A stretch of 64,000 bases of DNA from NCBI GenBank assembly GCA_016718605.1, contig JADKCY010000002.1:1823223-1887222 (forward strand), given 5' to 3'. Shown piece after piece: positions 34,843 to 45,658 of this stretch. A model generated the notes under the pieces. The model was not told the origin of the DNA and searched no databases. It was given only the letters and a program-made list of their open reading frames with translations. The translations under genes were made by a program, and so were the position numbers. Origin of the DNA: Lysobacterales bacterium. GTDB lineage: Bacteria; Pseudomonadota; Gammaproteobacteria; Xanthomonadales; Xanthomonadaceae. Positions within the stretch are counted from its first letter, which is position 1. Every line of letters starts with the position of its first letter.

Positions 34843-37169
34843 GGGCTCAGTTTCCCAGAGTTGTGATCAGGGCGTGGATCACGCCCCGACGCATCCAAAA
34901 GCACGACCTCCGCCTGTTTGCCAATGTCGGCGTCGTCTTCGAGGAACACAGTAACCCTGCCGTCGGACGTGATCTCGCGGGCCTGTTGGTCGGTCAGCAG
35001 CGAGGTGTTCGGGTCGGTTTGACTAGTGCGAACATCCACCCGCAAGCTGACATCTGCTCCTCCGACTAACACGCGGCACTTCGCGCCGGTCCACTTAGCA
35101 TCGAGCACGCGCGCTGGAGCGCCCGGCATCTGGGACGAGGACACCCTAAGTACCGGCGTCACCAGCTCCTGTAGCGACACCCCGCCGTGGGAGTATTCGA
35201 TGCCAGCCCGGTAGCTCCCGGCGCCGGGCGGGCTGGCCATCATCACTGTGGGGTTCCAATGCCACTTGAAGGCTTGTGCATCCGTTTGGGCCTCAGTCTT
35301 CAGGGCAGCGCAGCGACTCCACCGAGTCTCGGTCAGAAAGGCCTTCAGCTCCACCTTGGGCAGGCCACCGGGCATCAGGAGCCAGCCATGGTCTGTGACC
35401 ACCATCAGTTCGGTCCAGCCCGCCTGCAGCAGGGTGCGGATCCGGCTGGCTAGGTCTTGCACTTCGGCCTCAACGCTGCGGGAAAGTTTCCAGCCCTCGG
35501 TGTGGCCGCGTTTGTCCAGCGTCCCAGCCTCGGTCCACGCAGAACCGGCGGGGTTGCCCGTCTCTCCCGCGCAGAGGAACTGCCAGCCGTGCGCCTTCAA
35601 GGTGGCGACGAAGCGGTCCTGTGTTAACAATTGACCCGTGGAAATCAACCGGGCGCCGAACTCATCCGCAGCGTCGCCGCCCCGGAAGGCAGTTGCGACA
35701 GGGGACACAGCGGGCTTGGCAGTGGCAGTCACCGACGGAACAGCCGACCATTCCCAATCCTGAGTGGATTGGATGCCAGCGGCGGCCAGCTTCTCTGCCA
35801 CCAACTGCGCGACGTCCATTCGCAGGCCGTCGGCGAAAAGCACCAGCCGACCAGGTGCGGCCTCGATGGGCGCATGTCGCCGCGACACAGCTTGGCCATT
35901 GGCGTGGATTAGTTGCTGAAGATGACGCGCGGTACTGTCCAGCCACGGCAGATAGACCGCACGCAAAGCGCCCAACACCGCCCCATGCACTTCCGGCAAG
36001 CCGCTGGCTGCCATCGCAGCCAACGCGGCTGCGTCCACGCGCCAGCTGTCAGCTGCATAAGCGGCGGCATACGCCTCTGGCGATGGCGCGCCAGGCGTCG
36101 TCGCACACATTTCGGCCAACCGCGCCAGCGGTGCCAGCGATGTGGCGAGCGGACTCAGCCCTAGCTTTTGCCAAGGATGGCGGCGGCGGTGACCGTGTTG
36201 GCCTTCGAGCTTAGCGAGCCCTTGAATTGCTTCGTCCTGTGGTCGGTCTGCCAAGGACTCGAGCGATGCCCTCAGGGCGTGCTCTTCGCTCTCGTTGATG
36301 CCAGGCCAGGTTTCGGCGGAGTCGAACATGCCCGGACTCGGCGGCGCAGCGCGCTTGAGCCACTCAACGATGCCCGGATAATTGGCTGGCGATTCAGCAA
36401 ACCGCCGCCACACATAGTTCCAGTGGTTGGCCCGCGCTGCCAGCAGTCCTGCCGCCTTCAGCGGCCCATCTTTCACGGGATCGAACCCGGCGTCAGCCTT
36501 GCATTGCTGGCAGAAGGCTTTCCACTCAGGGACGGACCGACGCTGCTTGAACCCATCAGGGTCGCTCAACCAGCGCAGCAGCATCCCGATGGCATCTGGC
36601 GCCACCATCGCATTGAAGAACTCGGAATCCAACCGACGCCCCTGCAAGTGGATCACGGGCTCGGCTAGCACCATCGGTAACGCCCCGGCCAGTGCATCCA
36701 GTGTGGCTTGGTCACGGGAAACGTCCAGGTTTAGGCCACCGTGCTTGGACACCAGGTAGGCATATGGCGTCCACTCTTTGCCGTTCACGTGCAGCCACAT
36801 CGCACCGCGGTACTGCAGTTCGACCAAGGCTGCCAACTCAGACGTGCAGTCTTCTGCCGCACGCAGCTGCTCTCGGCTGACGCCGGGCAAGTAAAGAATA
36901 GGTGTGGTGCCGTCGGAAGGCACGCCCACGACGCATCGCGCCTCAATGCAGCGCAGCCAAAGCGCCGGGCCGCTGCGGCGCTCTTGGTCGTAGCCGCCCA
37001 GCTGATACATCTCGGGTAGCAGCGGCAGCAGTTCAGACACTACGCCAGCCCACAAGCGCTCGGGGTCAGCCCACAACACTGCACAAGGGGCGATCTGATC
37101 GCCCGGCGCGTAGGCGTGCGCGACGGTTCGCAGTGAAGCGACGAGGCTCTGCGCGACTGTGTCAGACAT
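34839..37169 (-). CDS. pglZ: BREX alkaline-phosphatase-fold protein PglZ
   Basis: A 776-residue protein of the PglZ family, a core BREX component with an alkaline-phosphatase-like domain. Metal-site-like segments are visible: VLFADGLRMDV (~residue 446), VVTDHGWLLMPGG and IEYSHGGVSLQELVTPVL. It lies between the DUF932-type gene (51 bases upstream) and brxL (overlapping). PglZ interacts with PglX in known systems; since pglX here is frameshifted, its function in this strain is uncertain. The reading frame is intact. Confidence 0.9.
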   Translation of the reverse strand: MSDTVAQSLVASLRTVAHAYAPGDQIAPCAVLWADPERLWAGVVSELLPLLPEMYQLGGYDQERRSGPALWLRCIEARCVVGVPSDGTTPILYLPGVSREQLRAAEDCTSELAALVELQYRGAMWLHVNGKEWTPYAYLVSKHGGLNLDVSRDQATLDALAGALPMVLAEPVIHLQGRRLDSEFFNAMVAPDAIGMLLRWLSDPDGFKQRRSVPEWKAFCQQCKADAGFDPVKDGPLKAAGLLAARANHWNYVWRRFAESPANYPGIVEWLKRAAPPSPGMFDSAETWPGINESEEHALRASLESLADRPQDEAIQGLAKLEGQHGHRRRHPWQKLGLSPLATSLAPLARLAEMCATTPGAPSPEAYAAAYAADSWRVDAAALAAMAASGLPEVHGAVLGALRAVYLPWLDSTARHLQQLIHANGQAVSRRHAPIEAAPGRLVLFADGLRMDVAQLVAEKLAAAGIQSTQDWEWSAVPSVTATAKPAVSPVATAFRGGDAADEFGARLISTGQLLTQDRFVATLKAHGWQFLCAGETGNPAGSAWTEAGTLDKRGHTEGWKLSRSVEAEVQDLASRIRTLLQAGWTELMVVTDHGWLLMPGGLPKVELKAFLTETRWSRCAALKTEAQTDAQAFKWHWNPTVMMASPPGAGSYRAGIEYSHGGVSLQELVTPVLRVSSSQMPGAPARVLDAKWTGAKCRVLVGGADVSLRVDVRTSQTDPNTSLLTDQQAREITSDGRVTVFLEDDADIGKQAEVVLLDASGRDPRPDHNSGKLSP

Positions 37170-37220
37170 GGGCCGCCGCGACGCTCTGCCCGCCTGCGCG
37201 GTGTTGACCTACAACAAGAG

Positions 37221-38207
37221 TCATGCGGACACCTTGGACGACTCGGTTCGCAGCGAGGAAATCAAATGGGGGATAGCGCCTTGCCACTCGACTCGCTGCT
37301 CGGTGTTGCTGCGCTGCGTTGCGATCCATGAGAGCGTCTGGCTAACCTCATACAGGGTCGTGGCAGGCGCGGCCGCACCAGGTACGTCAAGTGTGGGCTT
37401 GACAGGTTTCTCCGTCGCTTCGCCCTTCGCGAAGGGATCGACGATCTCCACGTCCCGACCAGTTCTGCAAATGTGGAACACGCGGCAGGCCGCCTTCTTC
37501 CCCCACTTCGATGAAACCTCGCCGTCTGCCCATCGCTTCAACTCCTCGGCGGATACCTGGCCCGCCTCCCAACTCCTCAGTCGCTGTAGATCCGCGGTCA
37601 CTGCTGTCATGCCCGTGACGACAAGATCTGGAATTGCGTCAAGGCTTAAGTGCTCATCGTGCACGTCCCTCAGTTCAGCCTTGGTTTCTCCGATCACTAG
37701 GCCGTTTGCACAAACGAATCGCAACCAACCCAACAGGATCACCAGTCGACTAGACCCGTCCACGGAGTTGAAGCATTCCAAACGGAGGCCCAGTGCATTG
37801 CCATCCTTCGGAGTGTAGTTGTGAGACTCTGGAAAGTACGCACGGAAGTTCATCCACTCACCTAGTGGTGTCAAACCTACTTCACAATTGAGGCTAGCGG
37901 GTTCAACCCCCACCAATCGCAAGCCATCAAAGCAGCGCATAACGACTTCATGATGCTGGGCAAGTTGATAGGAGTTCGAAACAGTGCCAACAGGAATTGG
38001 CTGCTCTGTGACAGTCAAGGGCTGGCGTACGACGGCCTGGATGTGAGGATTAGCGGGCGAATCCGGGCGCACTCTGAAGGGCTCGATTGTGAACTTGGGA
38101 ACCAGGCGTTCCAAGCGCGCCCATCGTCCAGCCCAGTAGGAAACGTCGCGCGCACGCCAGCGCCCCGTGCCATCAAGCAAAACAGCGGATGACTCTGCTA
38201 CGTCCAT
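37221..38207 (-). CDS. DUF932-type protein embedded in the BREX operon
   Basis: A 328-residue protein resembling the DUF932 family of phage/plasmid proteins: TVSNSYQLAQHHEVVMRCFDGL, LRLECFNSVDGSSRLVILLGWLRFVCANGLVIG and the later QTLSWIATQRSN, a helix typical of the family end. I use the ATG at 38207, eight bases after the pglX stop, instead of a longer reading that overlaps pglX by about 90 bases. DUF932 proteins are frequent on mobile elements; their biochemical role is unknown. Its place between pglX and pglZ suggests a BREX accessory or an anti-restriction factor, as inference. Confidence 0.7.
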   Translation of the reverse strand: MDVAESSAVLLDGTGRWRARDVSYWAGRWARLERLVPKFTIEPFRVRPDSPANPHIQAVVRQPLTVTEQPIPVGTVSNSYQLAQHHEVVMRCFDGLRLVGVEPASLNCEVGLTPLGEWMNFRAYFPESHNYTPKDGNALGLRLECFNSVDGSSRLVILLGWLRFVCANGLVIGETKAELRDVHDEHLSLDAIPDLVVTGMTAVTADLQRLRSWEAGQVSAEELKRWADGEVSSKWGKKAACRVFHICRTGRDVEIVDPFAKGEATEKPVKPTLDVPGAAAPATTLYEVSQTLSWIATQRSNTEQRVEWQGAIPHLISSLRTESSKVSA

Positions 38208-38214
38208 ACCAATC

Positions 38215-41200
38215 TCAGGTTCCCAGGTCGTCGACGCGACGTACCGGATGCTTCGCCACGTCCACATCCAAGTTTGAGCCTTGCCTCTTACTGCGCTTGA
38301 ACGCATTGCTGTAGTGGCAATCGTTCCAGCGGTTCCCGTCCGGAGCCGTACCTACGCCGGCAAAGTCCTGGCGACTTTCGTCCCAGCCCCAGAACCAGGG
38401 GTAATCGGCTTTTGGGCGGGTGGGTTCCTTGCCGCGGTCCTTGTCCCACTTGATGTTGGGCTTGGCGCGCAACACGCCGGCGCCCTTCTTGCCGCCGGGA
38501 AGGTCGCGCGCCATGAAGGGGCGGATGTTCATTCGCACGCCGTCGTTCAGGTCCGGCTGCCAGCCGATGGCCTGCTGCGACAGCGGCTTCCAGCGCACGA
38601 ACAGGTCGAAAGGCGGCTCGCCTTCCAGGATGAGCTTGAGCGTGGCCTGCAGGTTCTTCGCCGCCTGCAAGCGAGCATCGCTGCCCGACTCGCCCGCGTC
38701 CACCGCGGCCTGCTGCCGTCGGATCCAGTCGCCCAAGTAGGCATAGGTCAGCTTCTCCAGGTTGGCGTGGGTCAGCTTGTGATAGTTCACCAGTGCGCTG
38801 AAGCCGCTTTTATGGCCGTCCCAGACGTGCCAGATGAAGGGGCGGTTATGGAACAGCTTGCAGTGCTGCTCGAAGAAGGCGTTGCGCAGCCAATCTTCCA
38901 GTGAGGCGCCCGCGCTGTCGACCTGCGCCAACAGTTCCTGCTGCCGGGATGCGCTCCACTCTTGGCCGTAGGCGCGGGCCAGTAGGTCGCGCAGACGTTC
39001 GGAGGCGGCGGCTTCGCCTTTGGTGGGGCTGGTGGGCACGATGCCATCGGCATCAGCCAAGGCTTCAAGACCGTCCGGGCCGACGGCGGGGCAATCGGGA
39101 AAACTGGAGCCGGTCTGGCGGGGCCATTCGTACCCGAGCAAGCGCGCGACGGCAACGTGCAAGGGCTGGTCGAGTGTTTGGGATGGCCATTGAACAGCCA
39201 TTGAGTTGGGTCGCTGGAGAAGGGTCTAGCAAGTCCGGTCGGATACTTCTCTGCCGCCACCTGCTGCCAGTGCGATAGATCGAAAGAAACCGCCTTAATT
39301 GAAGAGTTAGTGAGCTTCAATGCGCCATCCACAGACCTCAAGTCTGCCGCAAACTTCGGATTGGCGAAATATGCAAAAAGCGGGGGCGTATGTCTAGCAT
39401 CGTCGGGAAGAAACACGGCAATATTCGTATCGAACTTCTCCCGAAATACGGTGTTACTGGAAAGTTGCCCATCAGCGTAATGGCTATTCCGCGATTTCCC
39501 CAGGCCTGATTTCCTTGCAGGTCTCTCTTCCGATCCTGAGACTGGCTCGCTGAGAGCGCTCGCATCCTACCGGCTCCGCCTTCGAAGAGGATGAGATTAC
39601 TGCGGCCCCCAAACATCGCTGAGCCTTCGACGGCTGTCAGGTGAAAATCCCAGCCTGCTGAGCGTTGGGACAGCTCCCAGAAACAGCGCAAAAAACCCGG
39701 GTCATCGTTTGACGTGATGCCCTTAAAAGTCTGCCCCATTGAGGCAAGACAATCCACGCCGGCCAAAAGAGAGAAGGTGATTCTATTATCTACCGTGCCC
39801 CATCGAATTCTTTAGCTGAAGCTCGGACCAAGCTCCGTCGAGCAGTTTCGTCTTCTTTGCGTCGACAGTCTTCTCGGCTGTGGCGTCGAGACCGCATGCA
39901 TTAGCCCCCTGCCGCAGCGGCGCAAATACCCCAAGAATAACGTTGACAACTTCCCCTGTTATTGACTGGAAGGCACGCGGTCCAAGCCTAGCGATGCAGC
40001 TAACGTTTCTTGCTTCGATTAGAGTGTCACGAAACTTCAAGTACCTCGGCTGCGACAGCCAGTTCTGTGGCAGCACAACCGCAAGACAGGCGTTCTGCGA
40101 ACGAGTTGAAGACCATCTTCTAACGAACGCTGTGGCCAAGTCGGCTTTTGCATCATTGAAGTTCTTCTCGATGAACGTTTTCAGCTCTGGCCCTTGGTTC
40201 TCAGCCTTGAGGTAAGGCACGTTGGTGGCGACAAGCGTGAACTGGCCGGCGAGAATCTCCGCCGCCTTCACAAGGCCGCGCGCTGTCACAGCCATTTCAT
40301 GCTCGGTGTCGTCCTGCATCGCCTCTAACGCTAGTGCCTCTTCGAGCAAAGGTTGGAGTTCATGAAACGCGGCCATCACCAAGTCGCCCTCGCTCGCGCG
40401 CGGATTGATGAGACTTCCAAGGACGGGCGCATCAGCAAACAACGCATACAGGCGGGCCATGCCACGCTCCAGACGATCGTCGCCGCCAGCCAGCTTCAAC
40501 CAATCCGCTCGCCTCGCGTTCGGTGCCAGACCCGAGCAGGCAATGTTCAAGGCCGGCAAGACGCAGTGGCCGACCCGTCGCCATGCCGCCAGCGCCAAAT
40601 TGAATGCGCCAATCTGTGTGCAACGGGGATCCAACTCCAACCCGAACAGGTTCTCGCCGACCGCGGCGGCAACCGCCTCGGCTTCGTCCAGGCCCTCTTC
40701 AGCAATCCGAAGCGCGACCACTCGCTCGAACATGGCCACCACGAAGTGCCCGCTGCCCATGCACGGGTCCAGACACTTCAGTTCCTTGGCCGTCCGCGGC
40801 CACCCGTCAAATGCACCCGCAGCAGGCGACCAAGCACCGTCTTCACTTCGGGTGAATCGCAGGTAGGTCCACGGGCATCCAGGCAAGGCCACCGCCTCCC
40901 GCAACTCGGCTTCGCTCTCTGCCGTCTTTGGCCAGCTCAGGCCTGGCCGCCAGCACCTTGCCCGCGTGCCAAGCCCCCAGCGTGTTGTCCAGCAGAAAGT
41001 CCACCATGTAGTCCTCGGTGAACAGCTGCGTGACGGCCGGCAGCTCATCGGCGCCGATCTTGTTGCCGGCGGCGTTGACCTCGTCCTTTTTCTCGGTCTG
41101 CCAGAACTGGTAGCACCAGCCCAGGCTGTCGCTGGCGGTGAACACCTCCACCGGCAAGCCGGTCACAAGGGCGATCAGCGGCTGGCGGTCGTTGACGGCC

Positions 41201-41670
41201 AACTCGACGGCGCCGGCGGGGTCGTCGGCGCGAAAGATCTCGGGCAGTTCCTTGGCGGCAAAGCGGGCCGCCACGGCCCAGGCGTCTTTCAAAGCCTGGG
41301 AGGGAGCGAGTTCCTCGCAATCTTCCAGCGCCACCGCCACGCCATGCTCGGGCGAAATCAGAAGGTTGTTTTCCAGCAGATAGCGCGCAAACAGCAGCCG
41401 GTGCCACTGGTCGTAGGCCAGCTTCTCCGCCAGACGCTTGATCTCGTAGGCGCCGGGCTTGTGCCGGCTCTCGCCGTCCCCCAACTGCTTGGCCTGGGCG
41501 CGCAACTGGCGGCGGAGCGTGCGCGCCGCTTCATCCATGTGGCGGTAGGGATCGGGCTCGTGCACGGCCAGCGCTTCCAGCGCGTGGCGGGCGCCGGCTT
41601 CGGCGATCTTGCGGGCCTGGCGGATGGCGCTTTCGAGCTGGCGGCGCAGCGGGGTGGGCAGGCTGCTCAC
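38215..41670 (-). pseudogene. pglX: BREX adenine methyltransferase PglX with four frameshifts
   Basis: Adding the four reading-frame segments gives a PglX-like protein of about 1150 residues, near normal length. The start is a GTG at 41670, overlapping the brxC stop. N-terminal helical part: LRRQLESAIRQARKIAEAG. Methyltransferase motif I reads LDPCMGSGHF and motif IV NVPY. The C-terminal part has DPTQWLFNGHP and LHVAVARLLGYEWP. Shifts occur near 40921 (one base extra), 39793 (one extra), 39496 (one missing in a G run) and 39181 (one missing in a C run). They cancel, so the last segment is back in the original frame. Either the gene is broken, or these are sequencing indels. If it is truly broken, BREX methylation and defence should be lost. 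Confidence 0.8.
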
Positions 41671-44600
41671 AGGATCACCGGGCCTTTCTCGAGCTTGCTC
41701 ATCACCTGCTGTCGCACGCCAGCCAGCCACTGGTCCAGCTCTTCGGTGGTCTTGATGACGGCGGCCGGCAGCGGCACGCGTACGCCGTCGGGCGTGGCCA
41801 GCTTGCCGGCCTCTTCCAGCGCACGGGCAAAGCGCTGCGGCACGGCGTCCAGCAGGTTGCGGCGGTCAGACAGGCTGCGCGCGTTCAGGGCTGCCAGGAT
41901 CTCGTCTTCCGTGCCGATGGCGGCCTTGGGTGGCGGCGACAGCTGGCAGGCCGTGGCGATGGTGGCGCGCTGCTCGTCGGTGCGGCCGGCCCAAACGGGC
42001 GATGCGGCCAGCTTGGCTTCGCCTTTGCTGAACGCGTCGGCCAAATCGTCCTGCAGCTTGCCCAACGCCAGGCGCAACGCGGTGGCGAGCTGCTTGGTCA
42101 GCTCGGGTACTGGGTCGGGCTCAGCCAGCAACCCGCGGCCTTCGGTGATGGCGGCGATGGACACGGCCGTGGCCTCGGCCTCCGACAGGCCAGTGGCGAA
42201 GCGCTGGAAATCTTGCAGGCGCTCCCAACCGGGCCAGCGCTTGGTGATGGCGTCGCCGCTTTTCTTCCACGTCGCCAGCTTGGCGGCCAGGTCGTCCTTC
42301 TGCTCATGGATCTTCAGCAGTTGGGCATTGCCGCTGAGCATCTGCAGAGCCGTGACGGCCTGGGTGTCGGGCTCTTCGGGGCGCGGCGCGGCGCCGCCGG
42401 CACTGGCCGCCAGCGCCAGCAGCTTGTTCAGCGCCAGGGCGGCGGCCTCGGACTCCTTGCCGTTCTGCGTGGTGATGCCAGCCTTCTGGAACAGCGCCTT
42501 CAGGTTCAGGCGTTGCTGCACATCGAGTGGCGGCACATCCACGTAGAAGCTGGCGGTGCCCAGCTGGTTCTGCGGCAGCGACGCGTTCACCGGCTGGCCA
42601 TTGACGGTGGCGCGCAGGTTGCCCGCCACTAGCATCACGTAGAGCGCACCGTCGATAGCGTCCTGTGGCCAGCCGTAGGGTGCCCCCTTGAAGTTGTCGC
42701 GTAAGTCCTTGCCCTTCTTGCCGGCACCGATGTGTTCCAGCACCCGCCGGCATACCGGATGCTGGGTGGGGTTGCCTTGAAAGTTTACTGAGGACAACGC
42801 GGCCACGTCTCCGGCTCCGAGCCTTGAAACCACTTGACCCCAATTGACATGATCAGCCTCGGAGAACTGCGGGAACAGGCGTACCATCGCGCTGTCGGCG
42901 GAATCCTGCACCTTGTCGGCCAGCTCGATGCCGTTGGCCTCTTGTCCGCCCCCGAGAAATACCTTGGCGCCGCCGATCACATGGCCAAGCAATTCCCCAA
43001 TGCGGTGCTGCGCTACAGCCAGATGCGTCTCGATGGCTTTGCGAGGCTCGATGGTTTCGGGGCCACCGGTCATGCCGTGGGCGTCCAGCGTTTCCTGCGC
43101 CGCAATCTGCGAAGCGATGGCCTGCTTGAGTTCCTCGTGGTGCAGGCGCGGCAGATACCCAAATAGCATCGGGCTATCAACACCGGCGGCACGGGCGTCA
43201 TTCACCACCGACTTAACATCGTCGCTCCAGCCCTCACGCAGCCATAGGGTGAGGTCATCGATGGCCCCAGAGGGACGCGCGGACGAAAGTTCGAAGGCCA
43301 ACTTTCGCGAAGTGCCTGAGTTGCCCTGCTGCAGCGATACTGGCTTGAGCGCCTGACGGGCGCCTTCGCGCAGTAGCTCGGCGCGCTTGGCGCCAATGCG
43401 CTGGTCGTCGTTGAGCGTGGTCGTGCGGCGTCGATTGAATTCGTGCGTCCACACGGCACCCTCGCGCGTCTGCAGCCGATATTCGGTTTCAACAGCCATA
43501 AGCTGGCCTTGGTCAACCAATTGCTTCAGCTGCTTGGAAACCTGTTGCTCAAGCTTCGGGCGGTCAGATGTCAGGTCAGCGACCAGCAAGTCCACCAATG
43601 TCTCGGCATTGGCGCGTACGCCGTCGTCGGCGCCGGGCGTGCGTGGAAGTTTGCCGATCAGGAACACCAGCGCGCAAAGGCTGGAGCGCAGGTTGCCGTC
43701 CGGCGTGCCATCGCGCTGCTTTCGAATGATTTCGTCGTACTCGCGTTCCAATTCGCCGGAGTTGAGCAAGTCTGTTGAAATCTGGTCGTAGATGAAGTCG
43801 GCCGGCACCACCGAACCCACGGCCGCCGCGGCCGTCTGGCGAGTAGCCTCGAAGACAATTTGCAGCTGGGAGCGCAATTGGGCCTTGGTGCCAGAATGGT
43901 CGGTGTTGCGTAGCACCTTTTCCCAGAATCGTCTCCGCGTTGGCAGCAATGGGTAGTCGGCTACGAAGAGGGCATCGTCTTCGTGCGTGGCGGCCAGTCG
44001 CGTGCCCTGCAGATGGCGGGCCAGTTCCCCTTGGTTCGCCACCAAACACTGGGTCAGAGTAGCCTCGTGTTCGGGCTTCTTGCGCAGCACAGTCTTGCGG
44101 ATGACACTTTCGACGTCGGTGTCGGTCAGTTGCACCTTGACGGCGAAGCGGGCCTGCAGGCGTTGTAACGCCGGCGTGGCGCTATGCAGCGCCGACTGCC
44201 CAGTGCCGACCAGCAGCAGCCGGCTATTCAGATCGGTGCAAACGTGCTCGGCGATCTCCTGCACGTCGTGCGCGCGCTGCACCTTGTCACTGATGAACTG
44301 CTGGATCTCGTCGACGACAAGGAGCGTGCATGGCAGTTGGGAGTCTTTGCCAAAGACCTGATTGACGATCTTCAACGCGTCGTCCACGGTTGGCGAGCTG
44401 TTGTCCTTGAACTCGTCTCGGATACTAGCTTGGGCATTGGCCGGTGTGGCGTACTTCGGGTCGGCGACGACGAGTGCCTCGGCCAGCGGGATGGATAGCT
44501 TCAGGCTCAGAACTTCTTTGGCTAGATCTCGGTTCTGCTGTTTAAGGGCCGCTTGAACCTTGGACTCCAGCCCCGAGGTGCGGAGCCACAGAATGAACCT

Positions 44601-45104
44601 GGCCTGGGCCAGGTTTTCGGGCAGGCCCGCGGCGCGTAGCATCAGCTGGATGAAGGCCAAGCGTACGTTGTCCATTGAGCCGGCGCCCAGTGTGCCGGCA
44701 GCAGCCCTTAGCCCACCAAGCGGCTTGGCGCGGTTACTCAACTCTGTCAACAAGGCGCTGATTTCGGTGGGCAATGTGACCAGCGAGCGGGCGGTGGCGC
44801 CATCCTCAAAGCGATAGTCCTCCCACAGGTAGCGCAGCACCTTCACCAGGTGCGATTTACCGCTGCCGAAGAATCCGCTAACCCAAACTGCGCGCTGTTC
44901 TGCTTTGCCCAGGCCGCCGAGGTAAGCGCTCAGGATGCGTTCCATGCCGCGGGCGTACTCGCCGTCGCACACGAAGTTCAGTAGTTCGAAGCGCAACGTC
45001 CTGATCTGGCCGGCGTCGCGGCCGATCTCTGAAACCTTCGAGACGCCGTTGTTGAGCAACTCCAGCGTCGTGGGGTCACGGAAGTAGAGACTGCGATTGA
45101 TCAT
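41667..45104 (-). CDS. brxC: BREX ATPase BrxC
   Basis: A 1145-residue P-loop ATPase, the large ATPase of type I BREX. Walker A is WVSGFFGSGKSHLVKVL near residue 80 and Walker B TLLVVDEIQQFISDK near residue 260, followed by LLLVGTGQSAL. Starts and stops overlap on both sides: the ATG with the brxB stop (ATGA), and the stop with the pglX GTG. The frame is intact over 3.4 kb, in contrast to pglX. Confidence 0.92.
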   Translation of the reverse strand: MINRSLYFRDPTTLELLNNGVSKVSEIGRDAGQIRTLRFELLNFVCDGEYARGMERILSAYLGGLGKAEQRAVWVSGFFGSGKSHLVKVLRYLWEDYRFEDGATARSLVTLPTEISALLTELSNRAKPLGGLRAAAGTLGAGSMDNVRLAFIQLMLRAAGLPENLAQARFILWLRTSGLESKVQAALKQQNRDLAKEVLSLKLSIPLAEALVVADPKYATPANAQASIRDEFKDNSSPTVDDALKIVNQVFGKDSQLPCTLLVVDEIQQFISDKVQRAHDVQEIAEHVCTDLNSRLLLVGTGQSALHSATPALQRLQARFAVKVQLTDTDVESVIRKTVLRKKPEHEATLTQCLVANQGELARHLQGTRLAATHEDDALFVADYPLLPTRRRFWEKVLRNTDHSGTKAQLRSQLQIVFEATRQTAAAAVGSVVPADFIYDQISTDLLNSGELEREYDEIIRKQRDGTPDGNLRSSLCALVFLIGKLPRTPGADDGVRANAETLVDLLVADLTSDRPKLEQQVSKQLKQLVDQGQLMAVETEYRLQTREGAVWTHEFNRRRTTTLNDDQRIGAKRAELLREGARQALKPVSLQQGNSGTSRKLAFELSSARPSGAIDDLTLWLREGWSDDVKSVVNDARAAGVDSPMLFGYLPRLHHEELKQAIASQIAAQETLDAHGMTGGPETIEPRKAIETHLAVAQHRIGELLGHVIGGAKVFLGGGQEANGIELADKVQDSADSAMVRLFPQFSEADHVNWGQVVSRLGAGDVAALSSVNFQGNPTQHPVCRRVLEHIGAGKKGKDLRDNFKGAPYGWPQDAIDGALYVMLVAGNLRATVNGQPVNASLPQNQLGTASFYVDVPPLDVQQRLNLKALFQKAGITTQNGKESEAAALALNKLLALAASAGGAAPRPEEPDTQAVTALQMLSGNAQLLKIHEQKDDLAAKLATWKKSGDAITKRWPGWERLQDFQRFATGLSEAEATAVSIAAITEGRGLLAEPDPVPELTKQLATALRLALGKLQDDLADAFSKGEAKLAASPVWAGRTDEQRATIATACQLSPPPKAAIGTEDEILAALNARSLSDRRNLLDAVPQRFARALEEAGKLATPDGVRVPLPAAVIKTTEELDQWLAGVRQQVMSKLEKGPVIL

Positions 45105-45658
45105 GACGGGAGGAAGCTCTCAGTTGCAGTGATGGGCACGGCCATGTAGTTGAAGCCGTCGCGCGCGTCCATGAATCGGTACACGTTGCCAGCGTACTCG
45201 CCGGGGAAGAGGACCAGGAGCCGGCCGCGGACACTGTCTTCGACGCGCTCCACCAAGCTGGAGACACGCATGAAGTCGAACAGCGTTGCCAAGCCTGCGA
45301 CGGCCACCACGCAATTGGCGTCTGCATCGTCGTTGTTACAGGCGTGACGGACTCTCTCGACGGCCAGGTCCTCTAGTTCGCCGCTGACACTGAAGTGCTC
45401 CGGCTCTGCAAAGATCGCCTCACGGTACTCATGTGCTGCAATCCACTGGGGCAGGAGATCCGTCAAGTCGACTGTCAGCCAACCACAGCGAGCCTCGAGG
45501 GTCGTCGCCTCAAACTGCGGCAGCCGTGCCCTCAACCGGCGCTCCTCGGCAGGCGGGTATACGGCGAACCACACTCGCTGCTTGCCGGCCACACTGTTCG
45601 TCCAGGGGAGCCGAATCTGGCGCGAGTAGTTGGCGAGAAGGCGGTCAATCGCATTCAT
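45101..45658 (-). CDS. brxB: BREX protein BrxB
   Basis: A 185-residue protein of the DUF1788/BrxB family, with MNAIDRLLANYSRQIRLPW at the start and a late LLVLFPGEYAGNVYRFMDARDGFNYMA-type segment typical of the family. It is the second gene of the BREX operon and overlaps both neighbours by four bases. It has no known enzymatic motif; in other BREX systems it is needed for defence. Confidence 0.85.
   Translation of the reverse strand: MNAIDRLLANYSRQIRLPWTNSVAGKQRVWFAVYPPAEERRLRARLPQFEATTLEARCGWLTVDLTDLLPQWIAAHEYREAIFAEPEHFSVSGELEDLAVERVRHACNNDDADANCVVAVAGLATLFDFMRVSSLVERVEDSVRGRLLVLFPGEYAGNVYRFMDARDGFNYMAVPITATESFLPS

Noticed and set aside
40966..42546. Plus-strand frame of 526 codons opposite pglX/brxC
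   Set aside because: Ser/Ala/Arg-rich shadow; the BREX genes on the minus strand carry the recognisable motifs.
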